From assembly GCF_000701505.1 (NCBI RefSeq), contig NZ_JNJB01000021.1, positions 1 through 56,628 on the forward strand: 56,628 bases of DNA, written 5' to 3'. The notes below the pieces were generated by a model. That model searched no databases. It saw only the letters and a list, made by a program, of their open reading frames with translations, and was not told the DNA's origin. This stretch comes from Dyadobacter crusticola DSM 16708. Its GTDB lineage: Bacteria > Bacteroidota > Bacteroidia > Cytophagales > Spirosomataceae. The translations under genes were made by a program, and so were the position numbers. Of the stretch, positions 8,481 through 18,635 are shown piece after piece (within the stretch, counting starts at the first letter, position 1; the number at the start of each line of letters is the position of its first letter).

Positions 8481-9576
8481 GCGAAGGGGTTAAAGTATTT
8501 TTCGACAAAGTAAAAGAGACTGCATCCAGTATTCCCTTTGCAGCCTGGAAATGATTGTAGGCCTGGACTTTCTTCACAGCCTGGTCGGAAAACTGCTGGA
8601 TCAGATTTTCATTAGATAATAATTTCACAATTTGCTCAGCCCAGACTTTTACGTCTAATGGAAGAATATATCCGTTCACTCCATCAATAACCAGATCATC
8701 AGCAGCACCTGCATTACTGCATGTAATCACAGGCGTCCCGCTTGCACACGCCTCATTTGCTACAATTCCCCAGGGATCGTGAAGGGTTGGGAAAAGAAAA
8801 AGCTTTGCTTTTGGATAGCAGGAGTAAAGGGATTGCTGATCCAGAAAACCGGTGAATACATAATCCAGTTTCAACGCATCCATTCTTGCAAGTACAGACT
8901 GCCTTAAACGACCATCACCGACCATTAATATCCTGAGAGCAGGATGTGTTTTCTTCAACTCGTTGGCCACTTCGACAAAGAAGCCGGGCATTTTCCGCTC
9001 AATAAACTGTCCGGAGAACATAATATCATATTCTCTGCTTTGAATTTCAGGTGACTTAAACCGGCTGTTATCAATGCATAAAGTACTTTTAAAAATTTTC
9101 CTGGATTTTACTCCGTAGCTTTTGAATAGTTCTGCCGATCCATTGCTCGGTCCGACAAACGCTTTGGTAAAAGGGAATATGACTCTTCTGACCAGTTTAT
9201 GAAAAATTGAATAATCTTTCTCTGACTCGTAAGTCCCGTCGAGAGAGACAATCAATTTACGCCCTCTTAGTAAGGCCCAGATCACACCATAAAGCATCGT
9301 GGGATTGAAGCCGGTAATTAATAAAATATCCGGATTCAGTACGTTAAGTAAAGGCCATACATTTAAGTTATTATGTTTAAATGTTTTTGACTTTTCCTTC
9401 AAAAAGTGCTTCTGATAATTTCCGTATTCAAGTTTCCATGTCCGGTTTGGTTCCAATTGTGCGCAATAGACCACACTGTACGAAATGGACGTATCCTGGC
9501 CAAGTATCTCATGCATTCTCTCACGATACGGAGCAGGTACGTTTGTCAGGTAAACGAGGCTAGTTTTACTTTCCAT
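8470..9576 (-). CDS. Family GT4 glycosyltransferase, paralogue A
   Basis: 368 residues. Starts VYLTNVPAPYRERMHEIL. The donor domain has DPWGIVANEACASGTPVITC, where Asp replaces the first Glu of EX7E, then AGAADDLVIDG. It closely matches the 368-residue protein at 22454-23560, roughly 70% by eye over the first 70 residues, with no length change. The two are recent paralogues serving the same locus. It probably adds a sugar to the repeat unit; whether both copies use the same donor cannot be read from sequence. It lies between the wzy-like gene (41-bp gap) and the next GT4 gene (11-bp overlap). Confidence 0.9.
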   Translation of the reverse strand: MESKTSLVYLTNVPAPYRERMHEILGQDTSISYSVVYCAQLEPNRTWKLEYGNYQKHFLKEKSKTFKHNNLNVWPLLNVLNPDILLITGFNPTMLYGVIWALLRGRKLIVSLDGTYESEKDYSIFHKLVRRVIFPFTKAFVGPSNGSAELFKSYGVKSRKIFKSTLCIDNSRFKSPEIQSREYDIMFSGQFIERKMPGFFVEVANELKKTHPALRILMVGDGRLRQSVLARMDALKLDYVFTGFLDQQSLYSCYPKAKLFLFPTLHDPWGIVANEACASGTPVITCSNAGAADDLVIDGVNGYILPLDVKVWAEQIVKLLSNENLIQQFSDQAVKKVQAYNHFQAAKGILDAVSFTLSKNTLTPSHEI

Positions 9577-9617
9577 TGATTATTTTGTCTCTGTGCACTG
9601 AATACAAATTTGTTGAT

Positions 9618-11198
9618 TTAAAATTGCGTTTCACTTGTCAGATAAGAGTTCGCGTATTTTGTTACATCTATATCTATTATCATATTCTTGGTTGCGTTTT
9701 CTTGTGGTACAAGAAACGTACTATTTTTTAAGAGTGTAATGACTGCATTATAAATCACCAGGAACAACAATGTAAGTAAGAAGTAATTGGCATCCCGGAT
9801 GAATTGAATTTTAAACTGGTTAATCAGTAAAAAGGTAAACAGAAGATTAAATCCGAGTAAGATATCTATCGCAAACAGATTATATTGCCGCACTCTGAAA
9901 TAGAGTTGATAACCTCTGACGAGACTTATTATAAATAAGGAAAGAAATATAATGCCTCCTAAATATCCCCATATTACAATAACACTCATGTACAGGTTGT
10001 GATAATCCGGGATAATATCATCACCGGTTTTATCAAAATGTACCTTGATGTATTGGCTTCTGTTTGTGAAATAACCTTCACCAAATAGCAGGTGGCTTTC
10101 ACCCGCTTTTTTGATGCCGTACGCGAAAATTCCGCCTCTGTTTATTTCTTCGCCGCTCAGGATCTTTTCTAATGTCAGATTTTTCAGATCCACGTTTTCA
10201 CTCCGTTTTGAAAAAACGTCAAAGTCAATCCATCCAGCACTGGCGTTTACGATTGCGAACGCAGAAGCGAGTACCGCGCCATAAAGAAGTACCTTTATTT
10301 TGAGGCGTTTGTTTAAGAGGACGGATGTCAAAAGCGTCACAGCAGGCAGTAGCAATACAGAAGACCTGGTGCCTGAGAATATGATGGATAGAACACCTAT
10401 AAAGATGATTGCGAAACAGAAATAGTAGAATTTCTGCCCATAAGCTTTCGACGAGCCACTTAGAACTGCCGGTAACACCAGCGCGATTAAGGAAATTGAA
10501 TATTCAGCGTAAAACTCAAAATTATTTAGAACACCTGTGCTGCGGAGGATACCCATTTCATATTCTTCGGCAGCACTCAGGCTGGGAAAAAATTCGAATG
10601 GAGATGCAAACAGTTCATATTTTTGATTGATAGATACTACAAAACTGTAGAAGAAAAATATGCCGACTACTTCAATGAACCGCTTTAAATCCGGGTAGGA
10701 GAGCTGGATTTTTGATGCAAAGAAGAAGAGAAATAACAGATTAGTGAATATCAATGCGGCTGCCAACTTTGTTTGAGTACCTGCATTATTGTTGAGCAGG
10801 CTAATAAATTGGATAATCAGTAGAGCGGCTAATAAGGAGATCAACATCGCGCCCACAGATGAAGGTGCCGAAAAGGAATTTTTAAAGAAGGCGAGATACG
10901 TAATGAGTGACAACGACGCCGCCATATTATAAATACCTCCGTTTTCATATCCAAACATAAAATGATTGCATATAAAAAGCTGGATAAGAAATGTTGGGTA
11001 TTTGTTCCTGTAAAGAGATTCGAAAAACAGCCCGCCAATAACTACTAGTGACACTGCGATTACAGGTGCTGGGTATCTGGAAAATGTAAATTGTCCTAGC
11101 ACCATCATCACGGCCAGCCTTCCTATTACAGCAATTAATGGGTCCTGGATTTTTGGCTGAGGAGTACTTATAATAGAACTATGCATATCAATCGACAA
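9618..11198 (-). CDS. Wzy-type O-antigen/EPS polymerase
   Basis: 526 residues with about ten or more hydrophobic segments and one larger periplasmic loop after the middle (around SAGWIDFDVFSKRSENVD to PDYHNLYMSVIVIWGYLGG), the layout of O-antigen polymerase/ligase proteins. The HNLYMSV stretch fits the conserved His-containing loop of the Wzy_C/O-antigen ligase family. It would polymerise repeat units delivered by the Wzx protein at the outer face of the inner membrane. The start overlaps the end of the upstream GT4 gene by 11 bp. Confidence 0.8.
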   Translation of the reverse strand: MSIDMHSSIISTPQPKIQDPLIAVIGRLAVMMVLGQFTFSRYPAPVIAVSLVVIGGLFFESLYRNKYPTFLIQLFICNHFMFGYENGGIYNMAASLSLITYLAFFKNSFSAPSSVGAMLISLLAALLIIQFISLLNNNAGTQTKLAAALIFTNLLFLFFFASKIQLSYPDLKRFIEVVGIFFFYSFVVSINQKYELFASPFEFFPSLSAAEEYEMGILRSTGVLNNFEFYAEYSISLIALVLPAVLSGSSKAYGQKFYYFCFAIIFIGVLSIIFSGTRSSVLLLPAVTLLTSVLLNKRLKIKVLLYGAVLASAFAIVNASAGWIDFDVFSKRSENVDLKNLTLEKILSGEEINRGGIFAYGIKKAGESHLLFGEGYFTNRSQYIKVHFDKTGDDIIPDYHNLYMSVIVIWGYLGGIIFLSLFIISLVRGYQLYFRVRQYNLFAIDILLGFNLLFTFLLINQFKIQFIRDANYFLLTLLFLVIYNAVITLLKNSTFLVPQENATKNMIIDIDVTKYANSYLTSETQF

Positions 11199-12429
11199 GT
11201 ATTTGTGTCATTTTCTTGTAGAGAGCAACATAGGATTTGGCTTGCCTTTCAAGACTAAATTTCTTCCTGGATTCGGTTGAGATTGTATCCTGGTTAAATT
11301 CAGCTGTTCGATTGATGCATTTCGCCAGCACTTCACGAAGGCCACGGCCTGAGAGCTCATTGGATAACATTCCATTGTATCCGTTTACAATGTGGTCCTT
11401 CATACCGCCAACGGAAAACGCAACAACCGGGGTGCCGCATGCCAGGCTTTCCAACATAACATTCGGCAAATTATCTTCACGACTTGGCAGTAGAAAAAAG
11501 TCGGCAGCGCTATAAATTTCACTGAGTAGCATTTCAGAATGAATGCTGCCCAGGTATTTCACTCCTGGCAATTTCTGCCCACTTTTTATATTGCCGACAG
11601 CTACGAATTCACAACTTTGTCTTAGCAATTGATCGGCGGTAAGACTGGCAATAAAGTCGAATCCTTTTCGTGGGTTTGCTACACTTTCTGATACAAATAA
11701 GACGGTTATTTTGTCAGGATTTAGGCCCAGTTTGCTCTTCAAGTTTGACTCTGCTGAATTCTTATTGTTGAACACGGAGGTATCTATTCCATTCGGGATG
11801 ACCGTATGCGAAAATCTGCCCAATATTTCCGACTCAGATGCTTCTTTCATCATCCACCTTGATGGGGAAACAACGGTGAGCGCATCGTCTGGCAACTGGT
11901 TGAGAGCTTTCAGTTTACATTGGTATTGTTCATCATTTGCTTCGAAAAGAATTTCCCTGTTCCTGATATCATCGTCTTTATAGTGAAATCCGCCCTGAAA
12001 GGCATTCATATCATGTTGTGTCCACACAACAGGCTTGTTTATTTTATTAAAAAATGTTTGATAGTCGAGAAAATTTGCGACCCAATGCAGATTAACCACA
12101 TCGCATTCTTCAACCAATGGGTGATTAACAAGCTCAGTAAATGACGTTTTTGCAAACGAAAAATAATCGAAATCACCTTTGAATTTTCTTGAACGGTTGT
12201 CGTTGGAATGTTCAAGTGTGAGTGGAAACCCGAGGTTCTTTAGAATCCTCTGAAACAACACAAAGTACTTGTTAGTTTGCTGAAATGCATACACTTCCGG
12301 TGTATCTGTTCTTTTCTCTAACACCAAGACTTTGCTTTCAATACCTAAATTCAGGAGTCCTTTATGCAACCGCACTGCCGCCGTGCCGGCGCCGCCATTA
12401 TCAAAACAAGTTATGTGGAGGATTTTCAT
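11188..12429 (-). CDS. Family GT4 glycosyltransferase (EPS)
   Basis: 413 residues. The N-terminus MKILHITCFDNGGAGTAA has the nucleotide-sugar GT4 glycine loop, and the middle has VVWTQHDMNAFQGG, often seen in EPS enzymes of this type. The C-terminal donor site reads SREDNLPNVMLESLACGTPV followed by GGMKDHI. It is expected to extend the lipid-linked repeat unit in the cytosol. A 15-bp gap separates it from the upstream GT4 gene, and its 3' end overlaps wzy by 11 bp. Confidence 0.9.
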   Translation of the reverse strand: MKILHITCFDNGGAGTAAVRLHKGLLNLGIESKVLVLEKRTDTPEVYAFQQTNKYFVLFQRILKNLGFPLTLEHSNDNRSRKFKGDFDYFSFAKTSFTELVNHPLVEECDVVNLHWVANFLDYQTFFNKINKPVVWTQHDMNAFQGGFHYKDDDIRNREILFEANDEQYQCKLKALNQLPDDALTVVSPSRWMMKEASESEILGRFSHTVIPNGIDTSVFNNKNSAESNLKSKLGLNPDKITVLFVSESVANPRKGFDFIASLTADQLLRQSCEFVAVGNIKSGQKLPGVKYLGSIHSEMLLSEIYSAADFFLLPSREDNLPNVMLESLACGTPVVAFSVGGMKDHIVNGYNGMLSNELSGRGLREVLAKCINRTAEFNQDTISTESRKKFSLERQAKSYVALYKKMTQILVD

Positions 12430-12444
12430 TGGGGGATTGTTTTG

Positions 12445-13683
12445 TTACGAGTAGAATATCTCATGTTTGTAAAGCTTCCGTAGCAAATAATTTGTTACCC
12501 TAGCTGTTCCGGCGTTTCTAAACTTTACCCACAACAGTAAGCTGACTGCCACTTTCTTTATAAAATCGAAATGTTGAATCGCGGGTAGTTTATTGATAAT
12601 CACCTTGGTTTTTGGTTGTCTTACTCCCGACAAAATCTGTAAACCCTTTTGGGCGACTGCAACATAATCGTAGTCAGTAATGATTTTCTCTCTTCCCTGA
12701 GATCCGAGTTTCTGCCGTAGAAGTTTGGCATGAAAGAGCTGTTTTGTATATTCAAACAGCTCCTCCCTGGAATTGGCACAATAACCGCCAATCCCGTGAC
12801 CTATTGTTTCACTTTGCGAGTTATCTGACCAGGGTGTATTCAGCGCAATAACGGGAGTTTCACACAAAAGGGATTCTGCCAAAGCATATCCGAAACTCTC
12901 ACCCTGGCTGCTGATGTGCATAAACACGTCAATAGCTGAATAGCATCTCGACAATTCGAGGTCACCATGAATTGAATCAATATTAATGATTCGGTGATGA
13001 AGGTTGCGGGCATAAGCATACTCCAGCAATTCTTCTCTGGCATTTACGAGAACAAGGTAAGTGTCGGCATTCACTTCTTTAAGAAGTCGGTCAAGAAGCT
13101 CAATTAAATAATGCGACCATTTTGCATAATGTCGTTGTCCGATGCGGCCGATAACAAATGCATTCTCAGGGATACTATATTTATTGCGAAACTCAGCTAT
13201 TTCAATGTTAGATGGGCGTTTAAATTGTGCGGTCTTAACCGGATTAGGTACAATGACACTTTTATTCTCAGATCCGCCGCGCAGCAGGTACAAATATTGG
13301 CACCATTCTGAAAGCTGAAAGCTATATTCCAGAATATCCTCAGGGTATGATGATGGTTCGCTAAATACATTGGTCTCAACAAACTTTGCCGATTGACAAT
13401 ATTGCTTCAATGCAAGCACTTCCTCTTTGACAAGTGAATGGGAATGCAGGTGTACAATATCGGGCTGCCATATTTTTACATGTTTGATAAAATCGTCTGT
13501 CAAACCAACGAAATACGGAATTTCGAGTGCATGAAGCTCAATCTCTCGGGGACCACCTGCTTGTGTTGCCAGCAGCTGGCTGTCATGTCCGAGAATCTGA
13601 TATGCTTCGCAAAAGTTCTGAGCTGCTCTTTGCGTACCTCCCTTATCCAGATCGTAAACGACGGTTAAAATCTTCATCTTCAA
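12445..13683 (-). CDS. Family GT4 glycosyltransferase (EPS)
   Basis: 412 residues; Met1 and Met3 are both possible starts. The N-terminus ILTVVYDLDKGGTQRAA is the GT4 acceptor-domain loop, IVHLHSHSL follows, then the donor domain with GESFGYALAESLLCETPVIA (EX7E). A ~70-residue basic tail follows the Rossmann domain (HFDFIKKVAVSLLLWVKF), probably a membrane-associating segment. It starts 5 bp after the flippase stop, so the two are translated together. Confidence 0.88.
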   Translation of the reverse strand: MKMKILTVVYDLDKGGTQRAAQNFCEAYQILGHDSQLLATQAGGPREIELHALEIPYFVGLTDDFIKHVKIWQPDIVHLHSHSLVKEEVLALKQYCQSAKFVETNVFSEPSSYPEDILEYSFQLSEWCQYLYLLRGGSENKSVIVPNPVKTAQFKRPSNIEIAEFRNKYSIPENAFVIGRIGQRHYAKWSHYLIELLDRLLKEVNADTYLVLVNAREELLEYAYARNLHHRIINIDSIHGDLELSRCYSAIDVFMHISSQGESFGYALAESLLCETPVIALNTPWSDNSQSETIGHGIGGYCANSREELFEYTKQLFHAKLLRQKLGSQGREKIITDYDYVAVAQKGLQILSGVRQPKTKVIINKLPAIQHFDFIKKVAVSLLLWVKFRNAGTARVTNYLLRKLYKHEIFYS

Positions 13684-13688
13684 GTTCG

Positions 13689-15032
13689 TTAGATAAGCTT
13701 CCCGATTTTGTCGGTTTTGATAAACAACAGTGCTTCTAATCGCAGAAAGAATATTGCGCGTTCATTTGGAATCAGGAAACCAAAAATGAATAGCGACATA
13801 TCTGCGATCAATGTTCCCATTGACGCGCCTGCGATATCGTATCTCGGAATAAGATACATGTTGACCAGTATGTTAATACCAGCTATGATAAGTTGTCTGA
13901 TAAGAATTGTAGAGTTCTTATTCAGTTTTTGAAGGATTGTGCTTGTGACAATATTCAGGAATGTAAATGGAATGGACCAAATCAGGATGTTCACTACTGC
14001 GATACTTGGTTCATATTCTGCTCCGTATAGCAGATTGACTGCAAATCCTGAAAATATATTCACACCTATTCCCAACAATGCAAGGGCCATAAATATATAC
14101 CGGAGCATTGCAATCAACTTATTACGCTCCTTGACAAGATCCATTTCAATAATTTTGGGGTAAATGGATTGGCTTATCAGCATCGGAATGAAATTGAATA
14201 TCTCGGCAAACTTTACCCCGACTGCATAGTATCCGACGCTCGTTTCATTGATGTAGCTTTTAAGCATGACCTGGTCAATTCTCATTCCGATCGAGATGGA
14301 AATACTGCTAAGTATCAGCGGCCAGCTGTCCCTTAATAATTTTACGGCGACATTTGTATTGAATTTCCATTGTCGGATATCAGCCTTATTCTTTTTGTAG
14401 AAGTAGATAAGACCGATAGCGGAGACGATTGTTTCAACTACCACAATAATGGCAAATACCTCGACCGATGCTTTCAGGAATAAAAAGAGCAGCTTCAATA
14501 AAGTGGATATCAGCAGTACTACGAAGTTGACATATACAACGAACTTAGATTGGACTTTGGACTGAAAGTAGAAGTCAATTACGTTGACACTTTGGAAAAT
14601 GGTAGATGCCGACGTGATCATAACAATCAACTTTGTGTAGGAGTCGGTCGGAATGATGTTGATGGTGATTGCCAGCAAAGTCATTACTACAAATGCACCG
14701 ACTAACTTCATTACGAAGGCAGTGCCAAGCAGTAGATTTTCATCTACTTTCTTATTTACCAGTTCTCTGATTACAATATTGTTTAGCCCCAGCGTAGCCA
14801 CTGCGCCAAATAGTCCGACCAGGCTTTGCGCATAGTTCAGTATTCCAAAATTCGCAGGTCCTAAAAAGCGGGCAACCCAAACACCAACGAAAAGTCCGAC
14901 CGCCATCCGCAGGATCTGTTCGCTGAACAGCCAGGACGTGTTGAACGCATATTTTCTGATGGTTGGATTATTGATCAGAGTGCTAAACTTGCTGACAACA
15001 CCTGAATCCGATTTGTCGATGGTATTACGCAT
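13689..15032 (-). CDS. Wzx-type oligosaccharide flippase
   Basis: 447 residues, within the usual 400-500 range, with about twelve hydrophobic segments spread along the chain, and the Polysacc_synt (MOP/MATE-like) start NTSWLFSEQILRMAVGLFVGVWVARFLG. It moves undecaprenyl-PP-linked repeat units across the inner membrane for the polymerase encoded three genes downstream. The start lies 83 bp after the wzc stop, still the same orientation and probably the same transcript. Confidence 0.9.
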   Translation of the reverse strand: MRNTIDKSDSGVVSKFSTLINNPTIRKYAFNTSWLFSEQILRMAVGLFVGVWVARFLGPANFGILNYAQSLVGLFGAVATLGLNNIVIRELVNKKVDENLLLGTAFVMKLVGAFVVMTLLAITINIIPTDSYTKLIVMITSASTIFQSVNVIDFYFQSKVQSKFVVYVNFVVLLISTLLKLLFLFLKASVEVFAIIVVVETIVSAIGLIYFYKKNKADIRQWKFNTNVAVKLLRDSWPLILSSISISIGMRIDQVMLKSYINETSVGYYAVGVKFAEIFNFIPMLISQSIYPKIIEMDLVKERNKLIAMLRYIFMALALLGIGVNIFSGFAVNLLYGAEYEPSIAVVNILIWSIPFTFLNIVTSTILQKLNKNSTILIRQLIIAGINILVNMYLIPRYDIAGASMGTLIADMSLFIFGFLIPNERAIFFLRLEALLFIKTDKIGKLI

Positions 15033-15115
15033 TAAGGCTTTTAAATAGTCGCTGTTGAGTATATATATCGGGGGCGGGATTTTGCCGAAAATTCAATGGA
15101 TTGGTGACTTATATC

Positions 15116-17428
15116 TCACCTGTAATAAGCAGTATCATACTTATATCCATATCCGTGTTTCCGGCGATTAATGCCGTTGAATATGATGTTCATGTTTTTG
15201 AAATTGCTGTCTTTATTGAGCTCTTCTATAAAGGCCAGCTCGTTCTTTGATGTGAAACCTTGTCGAATGATATACATGGTGGCTTCACTCAGATAATCTA
15301 TGATAAGTGCGTCGGATACGAGGTGCACAGGAGGAGTGTCGATAAGAATATCGTCAAACTCCTGCTTTAAGTAGTCGATCAATTTTTCTAGCTTCCCGTT
15401 TTCCAAAAGTTCGGATGGATTTTCTGGTATTTCACCGCAGCCGATTACGAACAGATTAGCCGCTTGCTTGGTAGTTTGAATGATTTCATTCTCCATTACC
15501 TCGCCCCGCAGATATTCAGAAATTCCCGGATGATTGGCTGGTAATTTGAACAGCGATGCAATTTTTGGTCTGCGCAAATCAAGTTCCAGGATGATCGTTT
15601 TTCGGTCTGATGCTGCGAGTGAAATTCCGAGATTACTCACTGCGAAACTTTTTCCTTCGCCCGCCACGCTGGACGTGAAGAGTGTCACCCTTCCATGCTG
15701 TTCGGTGCTGTGAATATGTTGAAGTCTTGTTCGTAGCGCCCTGAATTGTTCCAGTATGAGAGAGTTACTTTTGTCCCCTGAAATCAGCGGGTCTTTCCCT
15801 TTCTGATGAGATATTTCGCTGATTACAGGAATGGAAACCGTATTTTCAATTTCACTTCGGTTATTAATGCGGCCGCGCAGAATGCCGATCGCGAATATTG
15901 AGCCCGCAGGAACAACGAGCCCGAACAGGAGTGCAATTGCAAGAGCCAGCGGCTTTTTGGGCGACTTGGGTACATCCGAATAAGCGCTTTCTACAATCTT
16001 CGCATCATTTAAAGTAGAAGCGTAGCTTAATGCAATCTCTTCCTTCTTTTGAAGAAGGTATACATACAAATTCTCCTTGATTTCCTGCTGACGCTTGATA
16101 CTTGTATATTGTCTTTCCTGACCCGGAATATTCTTAATTGATTTTTCGAATTTGTAATTATTTCCCTGCAATTGCGCCTTCGTTGCCAGGAGCGATCCTT
16201 TAATTGCCCGCACATTGGCACGAATTGCATTCTCTGTTGTTTTTATCTGTCTGTTAAGCGGCTCAAAAATAGGATTCTCTTCCGGTGTGGTAGCGAGTAG
16301 CCGATTTTTTTGGAGGTGAAATGCGCTAAGTTGTTCAACCAGATTAACCAGCCCCGGATCAGAAATGCCGAGTGTTGCGGGTGGATTTCCGGCGTTGCTG
16401 CTGGAAGCCACATATTGTTCTATTCCTGAGATTACATCAAGTTGTACATTAACGTCATTCAGCCTTGTATCATTTGATTGGACGTTTTGGAGAAAGACTT
16501 TCGCTTCTGATGAAATATCGGTTACACCGCGACTGCTCTTAAATCCTTCGACACTTTTTTCAACACTGACCAGCTCACCTGTCAGAGATGACAGGCGATT
16601 GTCGATGAACTTAAGTGTGCTCATCGTGATCCTGTTCTTATCTTCCAATGAGGATTCGTTATAGACGCGCATTAAACTATTCAGTATGTCTTTTCCACGC
16701 TCGGGAAGGGTATTGTCGATGCTAAGTTCGACAACGGGAGCCAACTTGTTTACAAGGGAGACTGAGATTCCCTTTTGATAATCCGCAACTGCTTTTTCTG
16801 GAGACGTAAAGGTGATCTCAATTTTCTTTCCAATGTAATTTTTTATGGCAGGAGTTTTGGACAGCTTCCACTTGAAATCATTAGTGACAATTATGTCTTT
16901 AAAGTTTGCGGAAATAGATTTACTTCCTAATCCACTTACGCTATAACTGTCCTTACTTTCTATTAAGATCTCCAACTTCTTCGAGTACAGCGAGTCTTTT
17001 ATACCTGAAATGAATTGAAAAGCAAAAGGGCCATTCTTATACAGCTCCTGGCTGCCCAAGGTCTTTTTCTCTGTGTAGCTTATCCATAGTTGCAGATCTT
17101 TAACGACTCGTCCGATCAATTCCCTTGACTTGAGAACCTCAATTTCATTTTCAACTGTCTTCGGCTTTTCATAGACGTTCAGCTTTTCGAGGGGTGTTTT
17201 TTCTACGCTCGCATTTTTCTCGTCTTTAATCAGAAGTTTGGCTGTTACTTCATAAACCGGCGGCGTTGTTTTGATATACAGGAACGCAATTGCAAGCGCA
17301 GCAGACAAGCTCACAACAAAAACCGGCCAATAGAAAATGCATTTGGTCAGCAGTTCTGAAATGCTCTGCGGCTGCGTTTCACGTGCAATATTCGGAGAAG
17401 ATACAATAACGATCGGTTCCTTATTCAT
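15116..17428 (-). CDS. Wzc-type polysaccharide co-polymerase / tyrosine autokinase
   Basis: 770 residues from the ATG at 17428; a longer reading would run into the upstream wza gene and gains only low-complexity residues. Domains: N-terminal Wzz region with TM1 (about residues 30-50), long periplasmic coiled-coil part, TM2 (LALAIALLFGLVVPAGSIFAIG), then the cytosolic BY-kinase. Kinase motifs: Walker A SVAGEGKSFAVSN, Walker A' ILELDLRRPK, Walker B DDILIDTPPVHLVSD. It ends in a tyrosine cluster GYGYKYDTAYYR, the autophosphorylation tail. It controls chain length and couples polymerisation to export by Wza. The matching phosphatase is not in this window. Confidence 0.95.
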   Translation of the reverse strand: MNKEPIVIVSSPNIARETQPQSISELLTKCIFYWPVFVVSLSAALAIAFLYIKTTPPVYEVTAKLLIKDEKNASVEKTPLEKLNVYEKPKTVENEIEVLKSRELIGRVVKDLQLWISYTEKKTLGSQELYKNGPFAFQFISGIKDSLYSKKLEILIESKDSYSVSGLGSKSISANFKDIIVTNDFKWKLSKTPAIKNYIGKKIEITFTSPEKAVADYQKGISVSLVNKLAPVVELSIDNTLPERGKDILNSLMRVYNESSLEDKNRITMSTLKFIDNRLSSLTGELVSVEKSVEGFKSSRGVTDISSEAKVFLQNVQSNDTRLNDVNVQLDVISGIEQYVASSSNAGNPPATLGISDPGLVNLVEQLSAFHLQKNRLLATTPEENPIFEPLNRQIKTTENAIRANVRAIKGSLLATKAQLQGNNYKFEKSIKNIPGQERQYTSIKRQQEIKENLYVYLLQKKEEIALSYASTLNDAKIVESAYSDVPKSPKKPLALAIALLFGLVVPAGSIFAIGILRGRINNRSEIENTVSIPVISEISHQKGKDPLISGDKSNSLILEQFRALRTRLQHIHSTEQHGRVTLFTSSVAGEGKSFAVSNLGISLAASDRKTIILELDLRRPKIASLFKLPANHPGISEYLRGEVMENEIIQTTKQAANLFVIGCGEIPENPSELLENGKLEKLIDYLKQEFDDILIDTPPVHLVSDALIIDYLSEATMYIIRQGFTSKNELAFIEELNKDSNFKNMNIIFNGINRRKHGYGYKYDTAYYR

Positions 17429-17438
17429 GAGTTTCCTT

Positions 17439-18215
17439 TTAGAGCTGAGTAATAACAATAGCGATAATGGAGAGCGCTGAAAGCACAAGGCTCGCAGTAC
17501 GATAGCTCCTGTCAACGGCCGCAAACTTAGTACGCTCCGGTTTTACGTAAATGATATCGTTATTTTTAAGGTAATAGAATGGCTGATCAAACACTTTTTT
17601 CGAGGTAAGATCGATCGGGTAATATTCCCTTTTTCCATCCCTTTCGCGAATAAGTATTACGTTGGTTCTGTTGGCAGTGATATTAAGATCTCCCGCCATA
17701 CTTATAGCTTCTATAACTGTGATGCGTTCTTTTTGAACATTGTAACTGTCCGGCCGCAGTACGTCTCCAAGCACTGAAACTTTGAAATTGAGCAGTCGGA
17801 TATTTACAACAGGTTCTTTCAAATAGGTAACCAACCTTTTTGTAAGTGATTCCCGAACCTGTGCGGAAGTAAGGCCGGCTACTTTAAACGATCCGATCAA
17901 TGGAAGCTGGATATTCCCGTTTTGATCAACCAGATAGCCCACCACAGGATTTCCATTTGAATTATCAAAGTTATTTCCATTAACTCTTCCGAGATTGTAA
18001 TTAAATATAACCGAAGCGTCAGGGTTAAGACTGGTAACATTTATCCCCAGAATATCGTCAACCTGAATGGTTAGAGAAGAGTAATTCCCAACAGTATCAA
18101 TGGAAGGCAGCGCCTGATTTAAATCTTTAAAATAGGGCACATTCTTATAGGAACTGCATGATGCGAATACGAGTGTCGCCACTGCAATGGTAATCCTTGA
18201 TAGCAAATTTTTCAT
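17439..18215 (-). CDS. Wza-type polysaccharide export lipoprotein
   Basis: 258 residues. Lipoprotein signal with lipobox LVFASC (Cys ~20), a Poly_export domain including DDILGINVTSLNPD and YLVDQNGNIQLPLIG, and one SLBB domain around VLGDVLRPDSYNVQKERI. The last ~20 residues are hydrophobic (TASLVLSALSIIAIVI), which fits the C-terminal helix that crosses the outer membrane in Wza. First gene of the long unit: the 420-bp region upstream carries the shared EPS element. Wzc follows 10 bp downstream, the standard partner. Confidence 0.94.
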   Translation of the reverse strand: MKNLLSRITIAVATLVFASCSSYKNVPYFKDLNQALPSIDTVGNYSSLTIQVDDILGINVTSLNPDASVIFNYNLGRVNGNNFDNSNGNPVVGYLVDQNGNIQLPLIGSFKVAGLTSAQVRESLTKRLVTYLKEPVVNIRLLNFKVSVLGDVLRPDSYNVQKERITVIEAISMAGDLNITANRTNVILIRERDGKREYYPIDLTSKKVFDQPFYYLKNNDIIYVKPERTKFAAVDRSYRTASLVLSALSIIAIVITQL

Positions 18216-18348
18216 TTTTTAAATGGCATTTTTATATGTGGTACCAGAGTAGGAACGGTATCTCTCTTGATGGGTTTCTCGGCTGGCAAAAAGAGCGTGG
18301 CAATCAATAGGGAGGCAGGAATTCATACGTTGAGTTGTCTTATTTTCA

Positions 18349-18436
18349 TCTAAATTACGCCCTGCATAAAGATTATCACTTTTTTTGGGGCGAATGGCCT
18401 TGAATCTTGGGGTCAGTTTTACTAATTCGGTGGTTA
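18349..18436 (-). promoter_or_regulatory. Shared EPS regulatory element, copy A (upstream of wza)
   Basis: In plus-strand order: TCTAAATTAC (18349-18358), exactly 28 nt ending in a T-run, GGGGCGA (18387-18393), GGGGTCA (18409-18415), GTGGTTA (18430-18436). Read on the minus strand this is three TGACCCC-like heptamers 21-22 bp apart, followed by GTAATTTAGA, which contains TAATTTAG, close to the -7 box TAnnTTTG. The box is about 135 nt before the wza start. The rest of the gap 18216-18635 shows nothing else I recognise. Confidence 0.65.
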
Positions 18437-18635
18437 GGAACTAACAGCTCGTTGCAAGTTTAGAATAGAGCGTATTCAAGTTGATGATGAACCTGTTAAG
18501 CAGGCTTGGTACTTAGTCCAGATTATTTATAATTGAAACTGCATTTGATTAACGGTGTGCCGTATACGTATATCGATGCGGATCTTTGTATTTATGGATC
18601 TAACTTATTTATAGTTGGAATTTGTGCTGGTTCTA

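Noticed and set aside
15116..17524. Longer start for Wzc at 17524
   Set aside because: It would overlap the end of wza by 86 bp and adds low-complexity residues; the ATG at 17428 gives the normal Wzc N-terminus and a 10-bp gap.
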